Origin: Enterobacter cancerogenus | GTDB lineage: Bacteria; Pseudomonadota; Gammaproteobacteria; Enterobacterales; Enterobacteriaceae | Assembly: GCF_019047785.1 (NCBI RefSeq) | Contig: NZ_CP077290.1 | Span: 1,054,001-1,118,000, forward strand | Reading direction: 5' to 3' | Length of the DNA: 64,000 nucleotides | In this document: positions 9,475 through 18,481 of the stretch, in pieces | How positions within the stretch are numbered: position 1 is the stretch's first letter | Layout: the number at the start of each line of letters is the position of its first letter | Notes under the pieces: model-generated | Seen by the model: only the letters and a program-made list of their open reading frames with translations | Databases searched by the model: none | Told to the model about the DNA's origin: nothing | Made by a program: the position numbers and the translations under genes

Positions 9475-10098
9475 TTAATATTTTTCTGGCAGCGTAGTGA
9501 GATTCAGGAGACGTCCTTTTTCCACCACGATATATTGACCTTTTTTCAGGTCGGAGAGAATTTTAATGATGGTACTGCGGGCCAGGTTGGTGTATTCCTG
9601 AATATAATCATAAACGTTAATATCGCGTTGATGATGAACAATCAGCTCATTAATTTCTAACAGGAATTCACGTACAACCGAATAGGCGCTGCGGGCAACG
9701 AGAACATCGTCACGCTTGCTGAGCATGCAGATGTACCAGGACAACACTTTTGTCAGCTGCGGCCACAGGTTTTTGTCGGTCATTAACGCCATAAACTCCT
9801 CTTTGTCGATGGAGCGAACCACCGTGTTGGCCCGCACCAGGCCGTACATATGGGATGAGTTATAGTAAATGGACGACAGGCCAAAGATGCACTGCCCTTG
9901 CAGAGAGAACATGCACAGCTCGTCAGATTCGCGGCGGAACTCCACGTCACCGCTGACGATGATATGGATTTTGCCTGAATCAGACGTGGAAATTTTTTGC
10001 CATTTCTTTAAGGTTTTTTCTTCATAACCTGAGGTTGCAGAAATAATGGTTTCCATTTCCTGTTGAGGACGTAATTTTTTACCGTAGATACTTAACAT
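9475..10098 (-). CDS. IprA/YaiV-family CRP-like transcriptional regulator
   Basis: 207 residues, the same length as E. coli YaiV/IprA, with the same ending pattern (here LLNLTTLPEKY). An N-terminal cyclic-nucleotide-binding-like beta barrel (about 1-120, IHIIVSGDVEFRR) is followed by a winged helix-turn-helix (about 150-200, YIQEYTNLARSTIIKILSDL). Residues expected for cAMP binding are not evident. It is a paralogue, not clearly IprA itself, so no symbol is given. It converges on gspB with no intervening base (stop codons abut at 9474/9475). A role in controlling the T2SS locus is possible from position only. Confidence 0.75.
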   Translation of the reverse strand: MLSIYGKKLRPQQEMETIISATSGYEEKTLKKWQKISTSDSGKIHIIVSGDVEFRRESDELCMFSLQGQCIFGLSSIYYNSSHMYGLVRANTVVRSIDKEEFMALMTDKNLWPQLTKVLSWYICMLSKRDDVLVARSAYSVVREFLLEINELIVHHQRDINVYDYIQEYTNLARSTIIKILSDLKKGQYIVVEKGRLLNLTTLPEKY

Positions 10099-10346
10099 TG
10101 TTATACCCGCATAAGATTAAAGTTAAAATAAAATGAGGTTACGGAAGAAAACCGAAACCTAAAAATGAGGTCCTGACTGGCAAAAAAGAAATGAGAGAAA
10201 ATCGTCTTGTTTATTTTTTATGATTACTTAGCAAGCTATGTGTCTATATTAAATGCGGGTAAATTTAAGTCAATTTACTAAAAATTAATTTAGATTGAAT
10301 CTAGGATTAATCTGATGAAAGTAAATGTAAAACTACCAGGTTCGGA
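10099..10346. promoter_or_regulatory. A+T-rich promoter region of the IprA-like regulator
   Basis: About 250 bp between the regulator start and the amiD 3' end. It is markedly A+T-rich compared with the rest of the window, with runs such as aaaattaatttagattgaatc. No open frame of note and no clear consensus promoter was found. Such a segment is a plausible H-NS target and would carry the regulator's promoter; both are inference. Confidence 0.35.
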
Positions 10347-10364
10347 GTAATCCCGAAGGATTAC
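10347..10364 (-). terminator. Possible amiD terminator hairpin
   Basis: Perfect 7-bp stem GTAATCC / GGATTAC with a UUCG tetraloop when read on the minus strand, overlapping the amiD stop codon. No U-run follows directly, so it may be a stabilising 3' hairpin rather than a full intrinsic terminator. Confidence 0.45.
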
Positions 10365-11191
10365 CCCTGTCCGTATTTTTCTAAAAGCGCTTCGGCAATC
10401 GCCATGGTTTCCCGATCGGCTACACCGTCCCAGCGCTGCGGGCGAAAATGCATCTGGAAAGCCATAATGATGCGCTTTTGCTGCGCGGCGGTGCTGTTTT
10501 CCGGCACCTCGTAGCCATAGCGCGCCAGCAGCCTGAGCAGTGCGGCGGTATCCACCGCCTGATAAGGCGGCTGTCCGTCCAGGTAAAAGGCGACGCGGTG
10601 CGGATCGGGCCAGGCCCCAATACCCTGCTCCGCCAGCTCACGCCACGGGAAAAGCGGCCCCGGATCGTCTTTGCGCTGCGGGGCGATATCCGCATGGGCC
10701 ACCACGTTTTCGGGCTTAATGTTGTAGCGGGCGACAATATCTTTGGCGAGCGGGATCAGCGCGGCGATCTGTGCCGGTTCAAACGGCGCGAAATACTTCA
10801 TGCCTGCCGCTTTTTGCCAGCCGCGATTTTCCAGCTCAATGCCTATCGAGGTGTCGTTTATGCGATTGGTTCCGCGCCAGAAGCTGATGCCCGCGTGCCA
10901 GGCCAGCTCGCTTTCGGGGACCAGCTGCCAGATGCGCGGTTTGCCGTCGGGCGCGGGGGGACGGGCGGGGATCAAATAGTGCGAACTGACATTTTTGTCC
11001 GTCAGCGTGGCAAGCGAGGTATCAAAATCATCGGCGGTATAGTGAATAACCAGCACCTTGATACGCGGGTAGGCCGCCTGCGCCTGATGGCGCGTATCCA
11101 GCTCGTAGGCACCCTTATCAACGATGCCTTTTTCCGTGGCACAGCCTGCCAGCATCAGCGCCAGCAGGAGCGTTGAGAGCGTACGTTTCAT
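10361..11191 (-). CDS. amiD: N-acetylmuramoyl-L-alanine amidase AmiD, outer-membrane lipoprotein
   Basis: Zinc amidase that cleaves the MurNAc-L-Ala bond of peptidoglycan, including anhydro-muropeptides. 276 residues, as in E. coli. Lipoprotein signal peptide with lipobox LAGC (Cys17; Ala at +2 favours outer-membrane sorting). Amidase_2 domain has zinc ligands in [11 protein letters not shown] (His50 region) and [19 protein letters not shown], with WHAG in the substrate cleft. A C-terminal peptidoglycan-binding helical domain covers about 200-270. Its ATG overlaps the ybjQ stop (ATGA), so the two are co-translated. Confidence 0.96.
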   Translation of the reverse strand: MKRTLSTLLLALMLAGCATEKGIVDKGAYELDTRHQAQAAYPRIKVLVIHYTADDFDTSLATLTDKNVSSHYLIPARPPAPDGKPRIWQLVPESELAWHAGISFWRGTNRINDTSIGIELENRGWQKAAGMKYFAPFEPAQIAALIPLAKDIVARYNIKPENVVAHADIAPQRKDDPGPLFPWRELAEQGIGAWPDPHRVAFYLDGQPPYQAVDTAALLRLLARYGYEVPENSTAAQQKRIIMAFQMHFRPQRWDGVADRETMAIAEALLEKYGQG

Positions 11192-11511
11192 CGACGGGTT
11201 TTCACCGCCGTACCGCTAACGCTGACCATCAGCATACTGGCATCTTTGCCGACGGTTTCGTAGTCGATATCAATGCCGACCACCGCATCCGCCCCGAGGG
11301 CTTTCGCCTGCTCGCCCAGCTCTTTGAAGGCAATTTCTCGCGCCTTACGCAGCTCTTTCTCATACGCGCCAGAACGTCCGCCGACGATATCGCGGATCCC
11401 GGCAAAAAAGTCGCGGAAGATGTTGGCACCCAGAATGGCTTCGCCCGTGACGACGCCGCAATATTCGGTAATAGGCTGCCCTTCCAGGGTTGGGGTCGTT
11501 GAAAATTGCAT
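11188..11511 (-). CDS. ybjQ: YbjQ, UPF0145 family protein
   Basis: Small conserved protein of unknown function. 107 residues, the usual length. The family pattern is clear: a start of [19 protein letters not shown], a central [21 protein letters not shown] and a C-terminal [18 protein letters not shown]. Members form ring-shaped oligomers and the domain has been annotated as putative heavy-metal-binding, but no activity is established. Co-transcribed with amiD, and divergent from ybjP across a 107-bp gap. Confidence 0.95.
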   Translation of the reverse strand: MQFSTTPTLEGQPITEYCGVVTGEAILGANIFRDFFAGIRDIVGGRSGAYEKELRKAREIAFKELGEQAKALGADAVVGIDIDYETVGKDASMLMVSVSGTAVKTRR

Positions 11512-11618
11512 GGTTAATCTCCTTCTTTAGCGTTCAATGCCTTAGGCCATAACTTCATCAGCATTATCGGTTCGTTACGCTATGATTGAAAGGATAGTTA
11601 ATAAATAAGGAAATCAAC

Positions 11619-12137
11619 ATGCGCTACTCTGCTTTAACGCTTTTAGTGCCTTGCGCGCTGGTGCTCAGCGCGTGCACCACCCCGGTGACACCCGCCTTTA
11701 AGGATATTGGTACTCGCAGCGGCCCCTGCATCGAGGGTGGCCCGGATGCCGTCGCGCAGCAATTCTATGATTATCGCATTCAGCATCGCGGTAACGACAT
11801 GACTGCCCTGCGCCCTTATCTGAGCGATGGCCTGGCAAAACTGCTTAACGATGCGTCGCGCAATCCTCAGCATAACGCCCTGCTGAGCGCCGATCCGTTC
11901 TCAAGCCGTGCAACGCTGCCGGACAGCGCCGAGGTCTCCAGCGCGTCCACCATCCCAAACACCGATGCGCGCAACATTCCACTGCGCGTTAAACTGACCC
12001 AGGGCTCCCAGACCTGGCAGGATGAAGTGCTGATGATCCGCGAGGGCCAGTGCTGGGCCGTTGACGACGTGCGCTACATCGGCGGCAACGTTCATGCCCC
12101 GGCGGGCACGCTTCGCCAGTCGATTGAGAACCGCTAA
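11619..12137 (+). CDS. ybjP: YbjP, predicted lipoprotein
   Basis: 172-residue lipoprotein of unknown function, conserved in enterobacteria. Signal peptide ends in lipobox LSAC with Cys19; Thr at +2 predicts outer-membrane location. The mature part is a DUF3828-like domain (VAQQFYDYRIQHRG... LRPYLSDGLAKLL ... GQCWAVDDVRYIGG). SD-like AAGGAAAT lies 7 bases before the ATG. Single-gene unit ahead of artP, as in E. coli. Confidence 0.93.
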   Translation: MRYSALTLLVPCALVLSACTTPVTPAFKDIGTRSGPCIEGGPDAVAQQFYDYRIQHRGNDMTALRPYLSDGLAKLLNDASRNPQHNALLSADPFSSRATLPDSAEVSSASTIPNTDARNIPLRVKLTQGSQTWQDEVLMIREGQCWAVDDVRYIGGNVHAPAGTLRQSIENR

Positions 12138-12174
12138 ACCCATCGGTGGAAATCTGTTAACCCGGTAAAATGTC

Positions 12175-12196
12175 CGGCATTTCTGATGGAATGCCG
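12175..12196 (+). terminator. Possible ybjP terminator hairpin
   Basis: 7-bp stem CGGCATT / AATGCCG with an 8-nt loop, extendable with one bulge (GTC/GAC). It is followed by ACATTTATTC rather than a clean U-run, so termination strength is uncertain. Confidence 0.4.
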
Positions 12197-12263
12197 ACAT
12201 TTATTCTCGCGGTCTTAGGGCATCGCTATTTTGTGCTATGTTTAGAGGAGTTAACGGGTTATA

Positions 12264-12302
12264 TTTAACTTTTAACGCAGAAATATTGCATAACTATTCT
12301 GT
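12264..12302 (+). promoter_or_regulatory. Candidate tandem ARG boxes upstream of artP
   Basis: Two ArgR-like boxes 3 bp apart. The downstream core TGCATAACTATTCT (12287-12300) matches 11 of 14 positions of TGAATwwwwATTCA, the upstream core TAACTTTTAACGCA (12266-12279) matches 10. The 18-bp boxes with 3-bp spacing are the arrangement ArgR hexamers use. ArgR repression of artPIQM is known in E. coli. Confidence 0.5.
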
Positions 12303-12363
12303 CAACGGTACTATCTGCGGCCTCAATTGCTATAGATTGCCTGGATGAGTAAAGACTGCCCCG

Positions 12364-13092
12364 ATGAGTATTAAACTAAACGGCATTAACTGCTTCTACG
12401 GCGCACACCAGGCGCTGTTCGACATCACGCTGAGCTGCCCCGAAGGCGAAACCTTGGTATTACTTGGCCCAAGCGGCGCGGGTAAAAGCTCTCTTCTGCG
12501 TGTCCTTAATCTGCTTGAAATGCCCCGTTCAGGTACGCTGGCGATCGCCGGTAACCATTTCGATTTCGCTAAAACGCCTTCTGATAAAGCGATCCGCGAA
12601 CTGCGTCAAAACGTCGGCATGGTATTCCAGCAATACAATCTTTGGCCTCACCTTACGGTGGTGCAGAACCTTATTGAAGCGCCGTGCCGCGTGCTTGGCT
12701 TAAGCAAAGACCAGGCGATGGCGCGTGCCGAAAAGCTGCTGGAGCGTCTGCGCCTTAAGCCGTACAGCGATCGTTATCCGCTGCACCTTTCCGGCGGTCA
12801 GCAGCAGCGCGTGGCCATTGCCCGTGCGCTGATGATGGAGCCAGCCGTGCTGCTGTTTGATGAGCCTACCGCCGCGCTGGACCCGGAAATTACCGCCCAG
12901 ATCGTCAGCATTATTCGTGAACTGGCGGAAACCAATATTACGCAGGTCATCGTTACCCATGAAGTGGAAGTGGCGCGCAAAACCGCCAGCCGCGTGGTGT
13001 ACATGGAAAACGGGTATATCGTTGAGCAAGGTGATGCGAGTTGTTTCACTCAACCGCAAACCGACGCCTTCAAAAACTACTTATCACACTGA
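12364..13092 (+). CDS. artP: ArtP, arginine ABC transporter ATP-binding subunit
   Basis: ATPase subunit energising L-arginine import with ArtQ and ArtM. 242 residues. Walker [11 protein letters not shown]-loop [12 protein letters not shown], signature [15 protein letters not shown], Walker [14 protein letters not shown] and the switch His in VIVTHEVE are all intact. First gene of artPIQM; artI follows after 19 bp. Preceded by candidate ARG boxes. Confidence 0.97.
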   Translation: MSIKLNGINCFYGAHQALFDITLSCPEGETLVLLGPSGAGKSSLLRVLNLLEMPRSGTLAIAGNHFDFAKTPSDKAIRELRQNVGMVFQQYNLWPHLTVVQNLIEAPCRVLGLSKDQAMARAEKLLERLRLKPYSDRYPLHLSGGQQQRVAIARALMMEPAVLLFDEPTAALDPEITAQIVSIIRELAETNITQVIVTHEVEVARKTASRVVYMENGYIVEQGDASCFTQPQTDAFKNYLSH

Positions 13093-13111
13093 TGTGTTAG
13101 GGAAAAAGATA

Positions 13112-13843
13112 ATGAAAAAAGTATTGATTGCCGCGCTGCTCGCTAGCGTCAGCCTTTCCGCTACCGCAGCTCAGACCATTCGTTTCGCCACTGAAGCGTC
13201 TTATCCTCCGTTTGAATCCATTGATGCCAACAATAAGATTGTCGGCTTTGATGTGGACCTGGCTAACGCCCTGTGTAAAGAGATTGATGCGACCTGTACC
13301 TTCAGCAACCAGGCCTTCGACAGCCTGATCCCAAGCCTGAAGTTCCGTCGTATCGACGCCGTAATGGCGGGCATGGACATCACCCCTGAGCGTGAAAAAC
13401 AGGTTCTGTTCACCACCCCTTACTATGACAACTCTGCGCTGTTCATCGGTCAGAAAGGGAAATACGCCTCTGTTGATCTGCTGAAAGGCAAGAAAGTGGG
13501 CGTGCAGAACGGCACGACGCACCAGAAATTCATCATGGATAAGCATCCTGAAATCACCACCGTGCCGTATGACAGCTACCAGAATGCGAAGCTGGATCTG
13601 CAAAACGGTCGTATCGATGCGGTGTTCGGGGATACGGCAGTTGTCACTGAATGGCTGAAAGCCAACGACAAGCTGGCCGCCGTGGGTGACAAAGTGACCG
13701 ACAAAGATTACTTCGGTACCGGCCTGGGCATTGCCGTGCGTCAGGGCAACACCGAGCTGCAGCAGAAATTCAACGCTGCGCTGGAGAAAGTGAAGAAAGA
13801 CGGCACCTACGAAACCATCTACAAAAAATGGTTCCAGAAGTAA
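13112..13843 (+). CDS. artI: ArtI, periplasmic basic amino acid-binding protein
   Basis: Periplasmic solute-binding subunit of the Art system. 243 residues. The frame is open much further upstream inside artP, but the true start is the ATG at 13112, which gives a standard signal peptide (MKKVLIAALLASVSLSATA|AQT) and the known family length. Type 3 solute-binding fold with TEASYPPFESID, FGDTAVVTEWL and DYFGTGLGIAV. Closely similar to ArtJ downstream. In E. coli the ArtI ligand is less certain than that of ArtJ. Confidence 0.96.
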   Translation: MKKVLIAALLASVSLSATAAQTIRFATEASYPPFESIDANNKIVGFDVDLANALCKEIDATCTFSNQAFDSLIPSLKFRRIDAVMAGMDITPEREKQVLFTTPYYDNSALFIGQKGKYASVDLLKGKKVGVQNGTTHQKFIMDKHPEITTVPYDSYQNAKLDLQNGRIDAVFGDTAVVTEWLKANDKLAAVGDKVTDKDYFGTGLGIAVRQGNTELQQKFNAALEKVKKDGTYETIYKKWFQK

Positions 13844-13849
13844 TTCCTG

Positions 13850-14566
13850 ATGAATGAAATTTTTCCTTTAGCAAGCGCCGCCGGGATGACCGTCGGCCTT
13901 GCCGTTTGTGCATTGATTATCGGCCTCGTGCTGGCGATGTTCTTTGCGGTGTGGGAGTCAGCGAAATGGCGTCCCGTCGCATGGGCAGGCTCCGCGCTGG
14001 TAACCGTGCTGCGTGGGCTACCCGAGATTCTGGTGGTCCTGTTTATCTATTTCGGCTCCTCACAGCTGCTGTTAACCCTGTCGGACGGCTTTAACATCAA
14101 TCTTGGCTTTGCACAGATCCCGGTGCAGATGCAGATTGAAAACTTCGACGTTAGCCCGTTCCTGTGCGGCGTGATTGCCCTCTCCCTGCTCTACTCCGCC
14201 TACGCCTCGCAAACCCTGCGCGGCGCGCTGAAAGCGGTGCCGCAGGGCCAGTGGGAGTCCGGCCAGGCGCTGGGGCTGTCGAAAGCGGCGATCTTCTTCC
14301 GTCTGGTGATGCCGCAGATGTGGCGTCACGCGCTGCCGGGGCTGGGCAACCAGTGGCTGGTGCTGCTCAAAGACACCGCGCTGGTCAGCCTGATCAGCGT
14401 TAACGATTTAATGCTGCAAACCAAGAGTATCGCTACCCGCACCCAGGAGCCGTTTACCTGGTACATCGTGGCGGCGGCTATCTACCTGGTCATCACGTTG
14501 CTTAGCCAGTACATCCTCAAGCGTATTGATCTGCGTGCAACGCGTTTTGAACGGAGACCAGGCTGA
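13850..14566 (+). CDS. artQ: ArtQ, arginine ABC transporter permease
   Basis: Inner-membrane permease, heterodimer partner of ArtM. 238 residues with about five transmembrane helices and a HisM-type permease domain. The EAA loop ([31 protein letters not shown]) that docks ArtP is clear at about residues 125-155. Starts 6 bp after artI with ATG at 13850 and overlaps artM by one base. Confidence 0.97.
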   Translation: MNEIFPLASAAGMTVGLAVCALIIGLVLAMFFAVWESAKWRPVAWAGSALVTVLRGLPEILVVLFIYFGSSQLLLTLSDGFNINLGFAQIPVQMQIENFDVSPFLCGVIALSLLYSAYASQTLRGALKAVPQGQWESGQALGLSKAAIFFRLVMPQMWRHALPGLGNQWLVLLKDTALVSLISVNDLMLQTKSIATRTQEPFTWYIVAAAIYLVITLLSQYILKRIDLRATRFERRPG

Positions 14567-15234
14567 TGCTTGACTATTTACCCGAGTTGATGAAAGGGCT
14601 GCACACCAGCCTGACGCTGACCGTCGCCTCCATCGTGGTGGCGCTGATCCTGGCGCTGATCTTCACCATCATCCTGACGCTGAAAACGCCGGTGCTGGTG
14701 TGGATTGTGCGCGCCTATATCACGCTGTTTACCGGTACGCCGCTGCTGGTGCAGATCTTCCTGATTTACTACGGCCCGGGTCAGTTCCCGTCGCTGCAGG
14801 AGTATCCGGTTATCTGGCATCTGCTCTCGGAGCCGTGGCTGTGCGCCCTGATTGCGCTCTCGCTCAACAGCGCGGCCTACACCACCCAGCTGTTCTACGG
14901 GGCCATTCGCGCCATCCCGGAAGGCCAGTGGCAGTCCTGCGGGGCGCTCGGCATGAGCAAGAAAGACACCCTGGCGATCCTGCTGCCCTACGCCTTTAAG
15001 CGTGCGCTCTCTTCGTATTCCAACGAAGTGGTGCTGGTGTTCAAAAGTACCTCCCTGGCCTACACCATCACCCTGATGGAAGTGATGGGCCACGGACAAC
15101 TGCTGTACGGACGCACCTACGACGTGATGGTGTTTGGCGCGGCGGGTCTGGTCTATCTGGTGGTCAACGGTTTGCTGACCCTGATGATGCGTTTGATTGA
15201 GCGTAAAGCCCTGGCGTTTGAGCGCAGATCGTAG
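14566..15234 (+). CDS. artM: ArtM, arginine ABC transporter permease
   Basis: Second permease of the arginine importer. 222 residues, about five transmembrane helices, EAA loop AIRAIPEGQWQSCGALGMSKKDTLAILLPY. The ATG overlaps the artQ stop (TGATG), coupling synthesis of the two permeases. Followed by a REP element and a strong intrinsic terminator, which separate it from independently transcribed artJ. Confidence 0.97.
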   Translation: MLDYLPELMKGLHTSLTLTVASIVVALILALIFTIILTLKTPVLVWIVRAYITLFTGTPLLVQIFLIYYGPGQFPSLQEYPVIWHLLSEPWLCALIALSLNSAAYTTQLFYGAIRAIPEGQWQSCGALGMSKKDTLAILLPYAFKRALSSYSNEVVLVFKSTSLAYTITLMEVMGHGQLLYGRTYDVMVFGAAGLVYLVVNGLLTLMMRLIERKALAFERRS

Positions 15235-15263
15235 GCCGGGTAAGCGCAGCGCCATCCGGCAAG
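15232..15263. repeat. REP element after artM
   Basis: Repetitive extragenic palindrome: TAGGCCGGGTAAGCGC ... GCCATCCGGCA, with a CCGGnT/ATCCGG stem. It begins at the artM stop codon. Confidence 0.85.
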
Positions 15264-15288
15264 AAATGCATAAATGTGATTAATAAAC

Positions 15289-15320
15289 GCGGGTAACTTT
15301 CTGGTTATCCGCTTTTTTTT
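15289..15320 (+). terminator. Intrinsic terminator of artPIQM
   Basis: 9-bp stem GCGGGTAAC / GTTATCCGC (one G-U pair) with a 6-nt loop, followed directly by eight T residues (15313-15320). Textbook rho-independent terminator ending the artPIQM message before artJ. Confidence 0.93.
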
Positions 15321-15327
15321 ATCCCTA

Positions 15328-15366
15328 TATAAATATTTAATCATTTATATTGCATACAAATTCATT
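15328..15366 (+). promoter_or_regulatory. Tandem ARG boxes of artJ
   Basis: Two 18-bp ArgR boxes separated by exactly 3 bp: cores TAAATATTTAATCA (15330-15343) and TGCATACAAATTCA (15351-15364), each matching 12 of 14 positions of TGAATwwwwATTCA. Located 45 bp before the artJ ATG, so bound ArgR would cover the promoter. ArgR control of artJ is established in E. coli. Confidence 0.8.
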
Positions 15367-15411
15367 AAATGGCATTGTACTTTCATAAGACCTACAGACG
15401 GGAGTCGTACA

Positions 15412-16143
15412 ATGAAAAAGTTAGTCCTGGCCGCATTACTGGCAACCTTTGCCGCTGGCGCATCCGCTGCGGATAAAATCAATTTCGGCGTTTCCGCCAC
15501 CTATCCGCCGTTTGAATCGCTGGATGCCAGCAACCAGATCGTCGGGTTTGATATCGACCTGGCAAAAGCGCTGTGCAAACAGATGCAGGCCGACTGCACC
15601 TTCACTAACCACGCGTTCGACAGCCTGATCCCGTCTCTGAAATTCAAAAAATATGACGCGGTGATCTCCGGGATGGACATCACGCCGGAGCGCAGCAAGC
15701 AGGTCTCTTTCACTGACCCGTACTACGCAAACTCAGCCGTGGTGATTGCGAAGAAAGGCGCTTATACCGCTTTCGATCAGCTGAAAGGCAAACGCATTGG
15801 GATGGAAAACGGCACCACGCATCAGAAATATCTGCAGGACAAACATCCTGAAGTGAAAACCGTGGCCTACGACAGCTACCAGAACGCGATTATCGATCTG
15901 AAAAATGGCCGTATCGATGGCGTCTTTGGCGATACCGCCGTGGTTAACGAGTGGCTGAAAACCAACCCGCAGCTGGGTACCGCCACCGAGAAAGTGACCG
16001 ATCCGCAGTACTTCGGCACCGGTCTGGGCATTGCCGTGCGTCCGGACAACAAAGCCCTGCTGGAGAAACTGAACGGCGCGCTGAAAGCGATTAAAGCTGA
16101 CGGTACTTACCAGAAAATCAGCGATCAGTGGTTCCCGCAGTAA
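15412..16143 (+). CDS. artJ: ArtJ, periplasmic arginine-binding protein
   Basis: High-affinity L-arginine-binding protein delivering to ArtQMP. 243 residues; signal peptide MKKLVLAALLATFAAGASA|ADK. The mature domain shows SATYPPFESLDASNQIVGFDID, SGMDITPERSKQVSFTDPYY and FGDTAVVNEWLK. Close paralogue of ArtI. Transcribed alone from an ArgR-controlled promoter, with SD-like GGGAG about 9 bases before the ATG. Followed by two REP elements. Confidence 0.96.
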   Translation: MKKLVLAALLATFAAGASAADKINFGVSATYPPFESLDASNQIVGFDIDLAKALCKQMQADCTFTNHAFDSLIPSLKFKKYDAVISGMDITPERSKQVSFTDPYYANSAVVIAKKGAYTAFDQLKGKRIGMENGTTHQKYLQDKHPEVKTVAYDSYQNAIIDLKNGRIDGVFGDTAVVNEWLKTNPQLGTATEKVTDPQYFGTGLGIAVRPDNKALLEKLNGALKAIKADGTYQKISDQWFPQ

Positions 16144-16150
16144 TTCCTTT

Positions 16151-16225
16151 TGCCGGGTGACGGCTTCGCCTTACCCGGTCTACGGGGGTGGTCTGTAGGC
16201 CGGGTAAACGCAGCGCCACCCGGCG
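16151..16225. repeat. Pair of REP elements between artJ and the sensor kinase
   Basis: Two inverted REP units: TGCCGGGTGACGGCTTCGCC...ACCCGGTCTAC (16151-16183) and TGTAGGCCGGGTAAACGCAG...CCACCCGGC (16194-16225). Together they form a BIME-like cluster filling the gap between convergent artJ and the kinase gene. Confidence 0.85.
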
Positions 16226-16230
16226 ATTTC

Positions 16231-17697
16231 TCACAGTGGCACGTAAAACCTGAACCTGGCCCCGCTCACCGACTCCATCAGCCCAATCCCGCCGCCGTGC
16301 AGTTCCAGCATTCTTCTCACGATCAACAGCCCTAACCCGCCCCGGTTTTCCCGCGATGCCTGTGGATTGAGCGCAGAAGGACGCTGAAACAGATCGTCAC
16401 GCAGCGCGTCATCGACGCCCGTTCCGCTGTCTGCCACCTCAACCTGCAACTGCCCATTCTCCTGCCACACCGTCAGGCGGATCTCGCCACCGGTGGGCGT
16501 ATGGCGAATGGCGTTATCCAGCAGGTTGGTCACTACCCGCTCGATCATCGACACATCGGCGTTGACCAGCGGCAGCGGCCCCGGCACGTCAACATGCAGC
16601 TTCAGCTCACGCGTGCGCGCAGCCAGCTCGAACTTCTGCACCACGTCGGAGATCAGCTCCGCCATAGCAAAACGTTCGCGCTGGGGTTTGATGCCGCCAT
16701 GCTCCAGCCGCGCCAGCTCAAACAGTTGCTGCGACAGATGACGCACCTTCTGCCCCTGACGCAGGGCGGTCGCGAGATACTGCTGATGCTCCTGCGGAGT
16801 CAGCGTGGCGGATTTGAGCGACAGCGTCTCCAGATAGCCCAGCAGCGAGGTCAGCGGCGTGCGCAGATCGTGCGAGATATTGGCGATAAACTCCCGGCGC
16901 TGGCGGTCGCTGTCGGCCAGCCGATCCCACTGAGAGGTGATTTTGCGGGCCAGCTCGATAAAGGTATTGCGCAGGATCGCGACTTCGTCGTTCAGGGCCG
17001 GCTCAAGCCGCTCTGCCGCCAGCTGTTTGATGGCGGTGATGCTGTCGTGCTCAAGCCCGGTCACCTCGTGCGTAAGCTGTTTAACCGGACGCGTAACCCA
17101 GTACCAAATCAGAACGCCGGCCAGCAGGCCAAACAGCGCCACCCACAGCAGCGACCACAGCACGGTGCTCCAGAGCGCTTTGTGCCAGGCCATCCCTGCC
17201 AGCGCGTTAGACTCCTCGCCCTGCAAAATGATGTACAGATAGCCTTTCAGCTCCCCGTCCTGGCGCAGCGGCGTCGCGCTGAACACTTTCTTATTCTGGC
17301 TGCGCGGATCGTCACCCAGCACCGGCATTGAGGCGCCGCTCAGGAAGGACTGCACAGGCGCAAGGTCGATTTTTTGCCGCTGGATATGGCCCGGCGGCGC
17401 AGCATCGGCCAGCACGTCACCATCGGGAGAGATAACGTACAGCTCAACGCTCGGATTAAAGGTCATCAGCCGGTCAAACAGCGGTTTCAGCGCGCTGCGG
17501 TCAACGGTGCCCTGCGCATCCAGAATCGGCTCACGCTGCACAATTTGCTGGGCAAGCCCGCCGGACAGGCGCTGGACCATGGCGTTACCGTACTGCATGC
17601 TGGTGTAGAGCTGCACCGCGCAGGCGACGGCGGCGCAGAGCATCATCAGCAGGATAAACAGCAGCGTCAGACGCTGGCTCAGGCTAAAGCGGCGCAT
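16231..17697 (-). CDS. Sensor histidine kinase of a two-component system
   Basis: Membrane sensor kinase, 488 residues. Transmembrane helix 1 (about 10-30), a periplasmic sensing domain (about 31-172), transmembrane helix 2 (about 174-200), a HAMP-like linker (about 200-262), a HisKA domain with FIANISHDLRTP (phospho-acceptor His276), then HATPase_c with N box NLLDNAIRHT, G1 VADSGTGVD and G2 GGLGLLIVRR. All catalytic boxes are intact. The ligand is unknown and no K-12 gene at this place matches it. It overlaps the response regulator by 14 bp. Confidence 0.93.
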   Translation of the reverse strand: MRRFSLSQRLTLLFILLMMLCAAVACAVQLYTSMQYGNAMVQRLSGGLAQQIVQREPILDAQGTVDRSALKPLFDRLMTFNPSVELYVISPDGDVLADAAPPGHIQRQKIDLAPVQSFLSGASMPVLGDDPRSQNKKVFSATPLRQDGELKGYLYIILQGEESNALAGMAWHKALWSTVLWSLLWVALFGLLAGVLIWYWVTRPVKQLTHEVTGLEHDSITAIKQLAAERLEPALNDEVAILRNTFIELARKITSQWDRLADSDRQRREFIANISHDLRTPLTSLLGYLETLSLKSATLTPQEHQQYLATALRQGQKVRHLSQQLFELARLEHGGIKPQRERFAMAELISDVVQKFELAARTRELKLHVDVPGPLPLVNADVSMIERVVTNLLDNAIRHTPTGGEIRLTVWQENGQLQVEVADSGTGVDDALRDDLFQRPSALNPQASRENRGGLGLLIVRRMLELHGGGIGLMESVSGARFRFYVPL

Positions 17698-18391
17698 CGT
17701 CGTTCAGCTCCGCAAATTTATAGCCCTTGCCCCAGACGGTGCGCACGATCTCCGGCTCGGCGGCATCTTTTTCAATCTTGATCCGCAGGCGGTTGATGTG
17801 GGTGTTAACCGTGTGCTCGTAGCCTTCGTGCTGATAGCCCCAGACCTGCTCCAGCAGCTCGAGACGCGAAAAGACTTCTCCGGGGTGGCGGGCAAAAAAG
17901 TAGAGCAGCTCGAATTCGCGCGGGGTGAGATCAACCTCCTGCCCGTTAAGCCGCACCGTGCGCGCCAGCGGATCGAGCGTCAGGCCGTGCGCGTGAATGT
18001 GTCCGTCGTTCTGCGCCTGCCCCATCGCCTGCTGGCGGCGGAACAGCGCTTTAATGCGCGCAATCAGCTCCTGCACCGAAAAGGGTTTGGCGAGGTAATC
18101 GTCGGCCCCGGTTTCGAGGCCGGTAATACGGTCGGTTTCGCTGCTGCGGGCGCTGATAATGATCACTGGCAGGTAGCGGGTCATCTGGCGGATGCGGCGA
18201 CAAATTTCGAGGCCGTCGACACTGGGGAGCATCAGGTCGAGGATCACCGCGTCCCAGGGCTGTTTTTCAAGCAGGCGTAACGCGTTGCCCCCGTCAGGCT
18301 CGTGGGTAATGGTGTAGCCTTCGTCTTCCAGGTTGAGGCGCAGGAGCGCCGCAATATCGCGATCGTCCTCCACCAGCAGGATTTGCTTCAT
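17684..18391 (-). CDS. OmpR/PhoB-family response regulator
   Basis: DNA-binding partner of the adjacent kinase. 235 residues from the ATG at 18391, which has an AAAGG ribosome site 7 bases upstream; an in-frame TTG at 18409 would add six residues and is less likely. Receiver domain with acidic pocket ED9D10, phospho-acceptor Asp52 (VILDLMLPS) and the conserved Lys in AKPF. Winged-helix Trans_reg_C domain from about 125 (LTPREFELLYFFARHPGEVFSR, RTVWGKGYKF). Target genes unknown. Confidence 0.94.
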   Translation of the reverse strand: MKQILLVEDDRDIAALLRLNLEDEGYTITHEPDGGNALRLLEKQPWDAVILDLMLPSVDGLEICRRIRQMTRYLPVIIISARSSETDRITGLETGADDYLAKPFSVQELIARIKALFRRQQAMGQAQNDGHIHAHGLTLDPLARTVRLNGQEVDLTPREFELLYFFARHPGEVFSRLELLEQVWGYQHEGYEHTVNTHINRLRIKIEKDAAEPEIVRTVWGKGYKFAELNDDAPL

Positions 18392-18481
18392 GGGTAAGCC
18401 TTTATTCAATTCTTATGAGGTAAGCTTACCTGATTTTGTGGGCGGGAAGAGTTCACATTTTGTTGAACATTGTGCGGGTTT

